Shown here: in pieces, positions 50,563 through 54,095 of the stretch
How the letters are laid out: each line of letters starts with the position of its first letter
Position numbering within the stretch: the first letter of the stretch is position 1
Assembly (NCBI RefSeq): GCF_030695085.1
Contig: NZ_JAUYTS010000035.1
Span: forward strand, 1-54,095
Source: Falsiroseomonas sp.
GTDB lineage: Bacteria > Pseudomonadota > Alphaproteobacteria > Acetobacterales > Acetobacteraceae
Length of the DNA stretch: 54,095 nt
Direction of reading: 5' to 3'
Notes under the pieces: model-generated
The model's database searches: none
Told to the model about the DNA's origin: nothing
Seen by the model: the letters and a program-made list of their open reading frames with translations, nothing else
Translations under genes and position numbers: made by a program

Positions 50563-51546
50563 CTAGCTCGCCTGGCCGCGCATCGCTGGCACCAGCATGC
50601 CGACATTGTGCCGGAACATCGCCTCATAGCTCGGCGCCGGTCCCGAGGGCTCCGACAGCGCATCGGCGTAGAGCTTGCCCTGCACGCTCACCCCCGCTTC
50701 CCGCGCCAGGCGTTCCAGGGTGGCGGGGTTGCCCATGTTCTCCAGGAAGACGGCGGTGATGGATTCGGCGCGGATCTGGCGGATCAGCCGGGCGACCTCG
50801 GCGGCGCTGGGCTCGGCCTCGGTCGAGATGCCCTGCGGTGCGAGGAAGGTGATGCCATAGGCGGCGCCGAAATAGCCGAAGGCGTCGTGGCTGGTCACCA
50901 CCTTGCGGCGGGCTTCCGGCACGGCGGCGATCTCGGTGCGGACCCAGGCATCCAGCGCCTCCAGCCGCGCGACATAGGCGGCGGCGCGGCTTTCGATCTG
51001 GGCGGCCTGGGCGGGCAGGGCGGCTTTCAGGGCGGTGGCGATGTTGCGCGCATACTGGATGCCGAAGCGCAGATCCTGCCAGGCATGCGGGTCCGGCACC
51101 TGGCGCGCGGTGCCGTGGCGATGGCCGTGGGAATGCCCGTGGCCATGCGAATGCCCATCCATCTGCAGCGGGGTGATGCCATCGGTGGCGGTGGCGACCG
51201 GGCCGCGATAGCCGGCTGCGCGGATCATCCGGTCGATCCAGCTGTCGAAGCCCAGCCCGTTGCGGACCACCAGCGCCGCGCCGCGCAGCGCCTGCGCGTC
51301 CGATGGCCGGGGTGCGAAGCTGTGCGCATCCACATTCGGCCCGGCCAGCGTCCGCAGCCGCACCGCATCACCGGCGATCTCGTCCACCATGTCGCCAAGG
51401 ATGGAGAAGGAGGCAACGACCAGCGGCGGCGTCGCTTGGGCCCCGGTCGCTTGGGCCCCCGTTGCTTGGGCCCGCGTCGTTGCGGGGGCCGCCAGCAGCA
51501 GGGCGGGCAGGGAAAGAAGGGTGCGCCGGAGCATGGTGACGCTCAT
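50563..51546 (-). CDS. znuA: Zinc/manganese ABC transporter substrate-binding protein
   Basis: 327 residues, cluster A-I SBP. Signal peptide (LLSLPALLLAAPATTRAQA) followed by a short ATGAQ repeat. Metal-ligand regions: DAHSFAPRPSD, a His-rich loop GHSHGHGHSHGHRHG (about 131-145), PDPHAWQD and TSHDAFGYFGAAYG. The His-rich loop favours zinc over manganese. Captures Zn2+ in the periplasm. A Zur-like box lies 5 bp before the ATG. ATG at 51534 is an alternative start. ZnuB and ZnuC genes are not nearby. Confidence 0.92.
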   Translation of the reverse strand: MSVTMLRRTLLSLPALLLAAPATTRAQATGAQATGAQATPPLVVASFSILGDMVDEIAGDAVRLRTLAGPNVDAHSFAPRPSDAQALRGAALVVRNGLGFDSWIDRMIRAAGYRGPVATATDGITPLQMDGHSHGHGHSHGHRHGTARQVPDPHAWQDLRFGIQYARNIATALKAALPAQAAQIESRAAAYVARLEALDAWVRTEIAAVPEARRKVVTSHDAFGYFGAAYGITFLAPQGISTEAEPSAAEVARLIRQIRAESITAVFLENMGNPATLERLAREAGVSVQGKLYADALSEPSGPAPSYEAMFRHNVGMLVPAMRGQAS

Positions 51547-51550
51547 CCTT

Positions 51551-51573
51551 GCAATGTTATATTATAGCTTTAT
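51551..51573 (-). promoter_or_regulatory. Zur-like box before znuA
   Basis: GCAATGTTATA-T-TATAGCTTTAT: an AT-rich imperfect palindrome. The left half matches the alphaproteobacterial Zur pattern as I recall it (GAAATGTTATA-N-TATAACATTTC); the right half is partly conserved. It contains a minus-strand TATAAT that could be the znuA -10, so a bound repressor would block transcription. Confidence 0.65.
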
Positions 51574-51632
51574 GCGGGCAGCCGCCTGGCGGCAAGTGCC
51601 AAGCGCGTGCGCCGGTCTTCCCGAAGATGCGG

Positions 51633-52385
51633 TCAGCCCCAGCCCAGCCAGCGGCGCAGCCGCACCCAAAGCCCCTCGCCGCGCGCCTCGATCCGCTGAT
51701 GCGTCACATGCGGGCGGCGGGAGGGCGGCGGCAGGGCGGAGGCCACGGTGTGCCGCCCGGCATCCTGTGCCTGGATCAGCCGCCGCTCCAGCGCCACCAC
51801 CTGCGCCACCGCCTCCGGCGGTTCGGTCAGCGCCAGCGCCTCGGCGGTCGCGCCGGCATCACCCCAGGCTTCGGCCCGGCGCAGCGCATCGATCACCCGC
51901 ACGGTCTGTTCGGAATCGAGCGGCGGGCCGCTACGCCACAGCGCCACGGCATCCAGCCGCCAGGCGCGGGCGAATTCCCCCCGGCCAAGGTCATCCGCCA
52001 CCCAGGCGGCATGCAGCGTGGCCTCGGCGGAGGCGTGCAGCGCGCCGGTTTCCTCCAGCACCAGCGCCCAGGCCAGGAAGCGCCGCGCCAGGGGTGGCGT
52101 GCCGGATTCCGCCAGCAGGGCGCGGAAGGGCGCCGCGCGCACCGCCTCCGCCGCCGCCGGATGGGCGCGGGTGATGTCGGGCGCGGCATAGCCACAGCCC
52201 GGGCATTGCTGCAGCCAGCGCGCCATGGTGGAGCGCACAGGCTCCCCCGGACGCAGATCAAGATCCGGGGCCTGTTCGGGCGGTGCCGGGCGGAAAGCGG
52301 GGTGCCGGCTTTCGGTTCCACAGACCCCGCAGCGCAGGGCGCCGGCGGTGGCGGAACGGGAGCCGGCCGAGGGGGTCTCGGCCAT
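51633..52385 (-). CDS. Zinc-ribbon protein, DUF2225-like
   Basis: 250 residues. N-terminal CGVCG pair (about 19-22) and a second CPGCG pair in WLQQCPGCGYAAPDI (about 61-64), together a four-Cys zinc site as in DUF2225 proteins. The rest is helical and rich in Ala/Glu, TPR-like in character (RFLAWALVLEETGALHASAEATLHAAWVADD), with a basic C-terminus. Cytoplasmic by absence of a signal. Function unknown. Divergent from pip. Confidence 0.65.
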   Translation of the reverse strand: MAETPSAGSRSATAGALRCGVCGTESRHPAFRPAPPEQAPDLDLRPGEPVRSTMARWLQQCPGCGYAAPDITRAHPAAAEAVRAAPFRALLAESGTPPLARRFLAWALVLEETGALHASAEATLHAAWVADDLGRGEFARAWRLDAVALWRSGPPLDSEQTVRVIDALRRAEAWGDAGATAEALALTEPPEAVAQVVALERRLIQAQDAGRHTVASALPPPSRRPHVTHQRIEARGEGLWVRLRRWLGWG

Positions 52386-52472
52386 ACCCCCAAACTAGGC
52401 ACGAATGGGGCGCGGGCGAAGGGTCACTTTGTGGGAATCGGCATCAGGCTGCGTAACAAGGCTTCTGGACTC

Positions 52473-52509
52473 GGGGCGGCCACGCCCCTTAAAGGGGCCA
52501 GCATGCCCC
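52473..52509 (+). promoter_or_regulatory. Mutually exclusive hairpins over the pip ribosome site
   Basis: Three overlapping stems: GGGGCG-GCCA-CGCCCC (52473-52488), GCCCCTT-A-AAGGGGC (52484-52498, capturing the ribosome site AAGGGG) and GGGGC-CAGCAT-GCCCC (52494-52509, with the start codon at its loop edge). Forming the first frees the ribosome site from the second. This is a translational-switch layout; GC-rich chance is possible. Confidence 0.5.
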
Positions 52510-53453
52510 GCGGCGACCTCTATCCCGATATCGCCCCCTTCGAGACCGGCCTGCTGCCGCTTTCGGCGGGCCACGTCATGTATTGGGAACAGGTGGGCAA
52601 TCCGCGCGGCCAGCCGGCGCTGTTCCTGCATGGGGGCCCAGGCGCCGGCGCCGGGGCGATCCATCGCCGCTTCTTCGACCCGCAGCATTGGCGCGTGGTG
52701 ATCTTCGACCAGCGCGGCGCCGGCCGGTCCCGCCCGCTGGGCGACCTGCGGGAGAATACGACCCCGCATCTGGTGGCGGATATCGAGGCGCTGCGCCGCT
52801 TCCTCGGTATTGAGAAATGGTTGCTGTTCGGCGGGTCCTGGGGCAGCACCCTGGCGCTGGCCTATGCCCAGGTGCATCCGGACCGGGTGACGGGCTGCGT
52901 GCTGCGCGGCGTGTTTCTCGGCCGGGCGGCGGAGGTGGAATGGTTTCTCTACGGCCTGCGCCGGGTCTTCCCCGATGCCTGGGCGGCGTTTGCCGAACAT
53001 GTGGCACCGGAGGAACGCAGCGACCTGCTGAGCGCCTACCTCAAGCGCTTGTGCGACCCGGACCCGCTGGTGCACGGCCCGGCGGCGCGCGCCTGGAGCC
53101 AGTATGAAGGCTCCTGCTCCACCCTGATGCCGAGCCCGGAGACGGTGGCGAGCTTCGCGCAGGACCGCAGCGCGCTGGGGCTGGCGCGGATCGAGGCGCA
53201 TTATTTCCGCCACGACCTGTTCCTGCCGCCCGAGGGGCTGCTGGGCAACATGGACCGCATCGCCCACATTCCCGCTGAGATCGTGCAGGGCCGCTACGAC
53301 ATGGTCTGCCCCTGCGACAGCGCCTTCGATCTGGCCGCCGCCTGGGCGCGGGCGCGGCTGACGGTGATCCCGGATGCCGGGCATTCGGCGCTGGAGCCGG
53401 GGGTGCGTACGGCGCTGGTGGCGGCGGTGGAGCGGTTCCGGCGGCGGGGCTGA
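52503..53453 (+). CDS. pip: Proline iminopeptidase
   Basis: 316 residues, S33 family. HGGPGAGAG (43-51), DQRGAGRS (69-76), nucleophile Ser112 in GGSWGSTLALAYAQVHP, and late GRYDMVCP and GHSALEP for Asp and His. Removes N-terminal proline from peptides in the cytoplasm. ATG 52503 fits the AAGGGG site 5 nt away, which is covered by alternative hairpins. Convergent with the glycosyltransferase fragment (6-bp gap). Confidence 0.94.
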   Translation: MPRGDLYPDIAPFETGLLPLSAGHVMYWEQVGNPRGQPALFLHGGPGAGAGAIHRRFFDPQHWRVVIFDQRGAGRSRPLGDLRENTTPHLVADIEALRRFLGIEKWLLFGGSWGSTLALAYAQVHPDRVTGCVLRGVFLGRAAEVEWFLYGLRRVFPDAWAAFAEHVAPEERSDLLSAYLKRLCDPDPLVHGPAARAWSQYEGSCSTLMPSPETVASFAQDRSALGLARIEAHYFRHDLFLPPEGLLGNMDRIAHIPAEIVQGRYDMVCPCDSAFDLAAAWARARLTVIPDAGHSALEPGVRTALVAAVERFRRRG

Positions 53454-53459
53454 CCGCCC

Positions 53460-54095
53460 TCATTGCGCCAGCCGCAACACATCGATCTTCACCAGCCAGG
53501 CCAGCGTGCGAAAGCACCGCACGGCCTGGGCCGGCGGCAGGGCCGCCACCAGCGTGCCGGCCTGGGCCGGGCCGGCCTCCAGCCCCGCCAGCATCAGCTC
53601 GAACGCCTCCGCCCCCGGCAGCAGGTCCGGTCGCGCCGCACCGCCCGGGATGGCGGCGATCGCGCGCAGCCGCGCCAGCGCGGCTGCCGCATCGGCCAGC
53701 CCGGGCGCCAGGCAGAGCCGCGTTTCGGGCGTCAGGCGGCGGGTCGGAAAATCCGCGAACAGGCGGCTGGGGTCGGGGCGTCGCGGCACCAACTCCTCGC
53801 CGCGCAACGGGGCGGCCCGCTCGCCGCGCCCTGCCGCGCGCATCGCGGCCAGTTCCGCCCATAACGCCCGGTACTGGCCGATCACGACGGACCAGTCATA
53901 GATCGTCCGCGCGCGGCCCCCCGCCGCGGCGGAGAGACGGGCGCGCAGCCCGGCATCGCCGATCAGCGCGGCGAAGGCGGCCCCCGCCGCGGCCACATCC
54001 ACCGCGGTGAACTGCGCGGCACCGGCGATGTAATGGTCGTAGCTGTCCTGCCCGGATTCATGCCGCGCCGCCAGATCTGCCATCGGTCCGGCCAT
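53460..54095 (-). CDS. C-terminal part of a probable glycosyltransferase (truncated by the window)
   Basis: The frame is open to the right edge; 211 residues are visible. The segment TAVDVAAAGAAFAALIGDAGLRARLSAAAGGRARTIYDWSVVIGQYRALWAEL is typical of the end of family 4 (GT-B) glycosyltransferases, after the donor-binding site. A further Ala-rich C-terminal region (about 100-211) has no recognised motif. The ATG at 54095 is at the edge and is probably internal; the catalytic part should lie beyond the window. Family call tentative. Confidence 0.6.
   Translation of the reverse strand: MAGPMADLAARHESGQDSYDHYIAGAAQFTAVDVAAAGAAFAALIGDAGLRARLSAAAGGRARTIYDWSVVIGQYRALWAELAAMRAAGRGERAAPLRGEELVPRRPDPSRLFADFPTRRLTPETRLCLAPGLADAAAALARLRAIAAIPGGAARPDLLPGAEAFELMLAGLEAGPAQAGTLVAALPPAQAVRCFRTLAWLVKIDVLRLAQ

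Noticed and set aside
1..54095. tRNA, rRNA, CRISPR, IS or prophage sequences
   Set aside because: I looked for T-loop-like GTTCGAATC motifs, regularly spaced repeats, transposase motifs and phage genes and found none I could support.

Overview
The window is high-GC (roughly 70 %) DNA, densely packed with genes, from an alphaproteobacterium. It most resembles an Acetobacteraceae member of the Roseomonas type. The reasons are the plsC-ydcF-ftsX-ftsE cluster divergent from a CxxC zinc-ribbon gene, the fused MrpA-MrpB subunit, DUF2125, and several solute-binding proteins (SBPs) that have no permease genes beside them. This placement comes from family knowledge, not a database search. I saw no tRNA, rRNA, CRISPR array, IS element or prophage. 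The sequence reads as ordinary chromosome with a catabolic accessory middle part.

Layout. (1) 1-5.9 kb is conserved housekeeping: DUF2125, ChaC-type cyclotransferase, a DnaA-box-bearing intergenic region, the overlapping unit ftsE-ftsX-ydcF-plsC, and a divergent zinc-ribbon protein. (2) 6-17 kb holds a MASE1-GGDEF protein with an altered signature, a four-gene operon (two SDRs, a polysaccharide deacetylase-like enzyme, a peptide-type SBP) divergent from a DUF35/thiolase-like pair that lacks the usual cysteines, a TerB-like protein, hemN behind an FNR/FixK box, and a two-HKD phospholipase D. (3) 17-22.7 kb holds sulfide:quinone oxidoreductase with a likely sulfide-responsive operator, a small membrane partner, a tartrate/malate dehydrogenase, a SulP transporter with a structured leader, and a tandem universal stress protein. 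(4) 22.7-37.9 kb is catabolic: two NtaA/SnaA-type flavin monooxygenases, a D-amino-acid-dehydrogenase-like flavoprotein, then two divergent operons around an IclR regulator. One operon is SDR, S12 serine hydrolase, SBP. The other is CoA transferase, crotonase, alpha/beta hydrolase, SBP, amidase. (5) 38-47.5 kb is ion homeostasis: an EIIA(Ntr)-like protein, the complete Mrp antiporter (AB, C, D, E, F, G) and a convergent P2-type ATPase. (6) 47.5-54.1 kb holds an orphan xanthine-dehydrogenase-family molybdenum subunit, endonuclease V, a zinc SBP behind a Zur-like box, a zinc-ribbon protein, proline iminopeptidase with a hairpin-rich leader, and the 3' part of a probable glycosyltransferase.

How it fits together. 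The strongest local story is the IclR island (about 26.9-37.9 kb). The same palindromic core (TTCCGC-N3-GCGGAATCC) lies in the SDR/iclR divergent promoter and again between iclR and the CoA-transferase operon, so one regulator probably controls uptake, amide/peptide-like hydrolysis and CoA-dependent degradation of a shared substrate. Several enzymes in the window keep their fold but have lost canonical catalytic residues (thiolase-like, DUF35, one SDR, crotonase, GGDEF). They may do other chemistry or act as scaffolds. The substrate of the island cannot be read from sequence alone.
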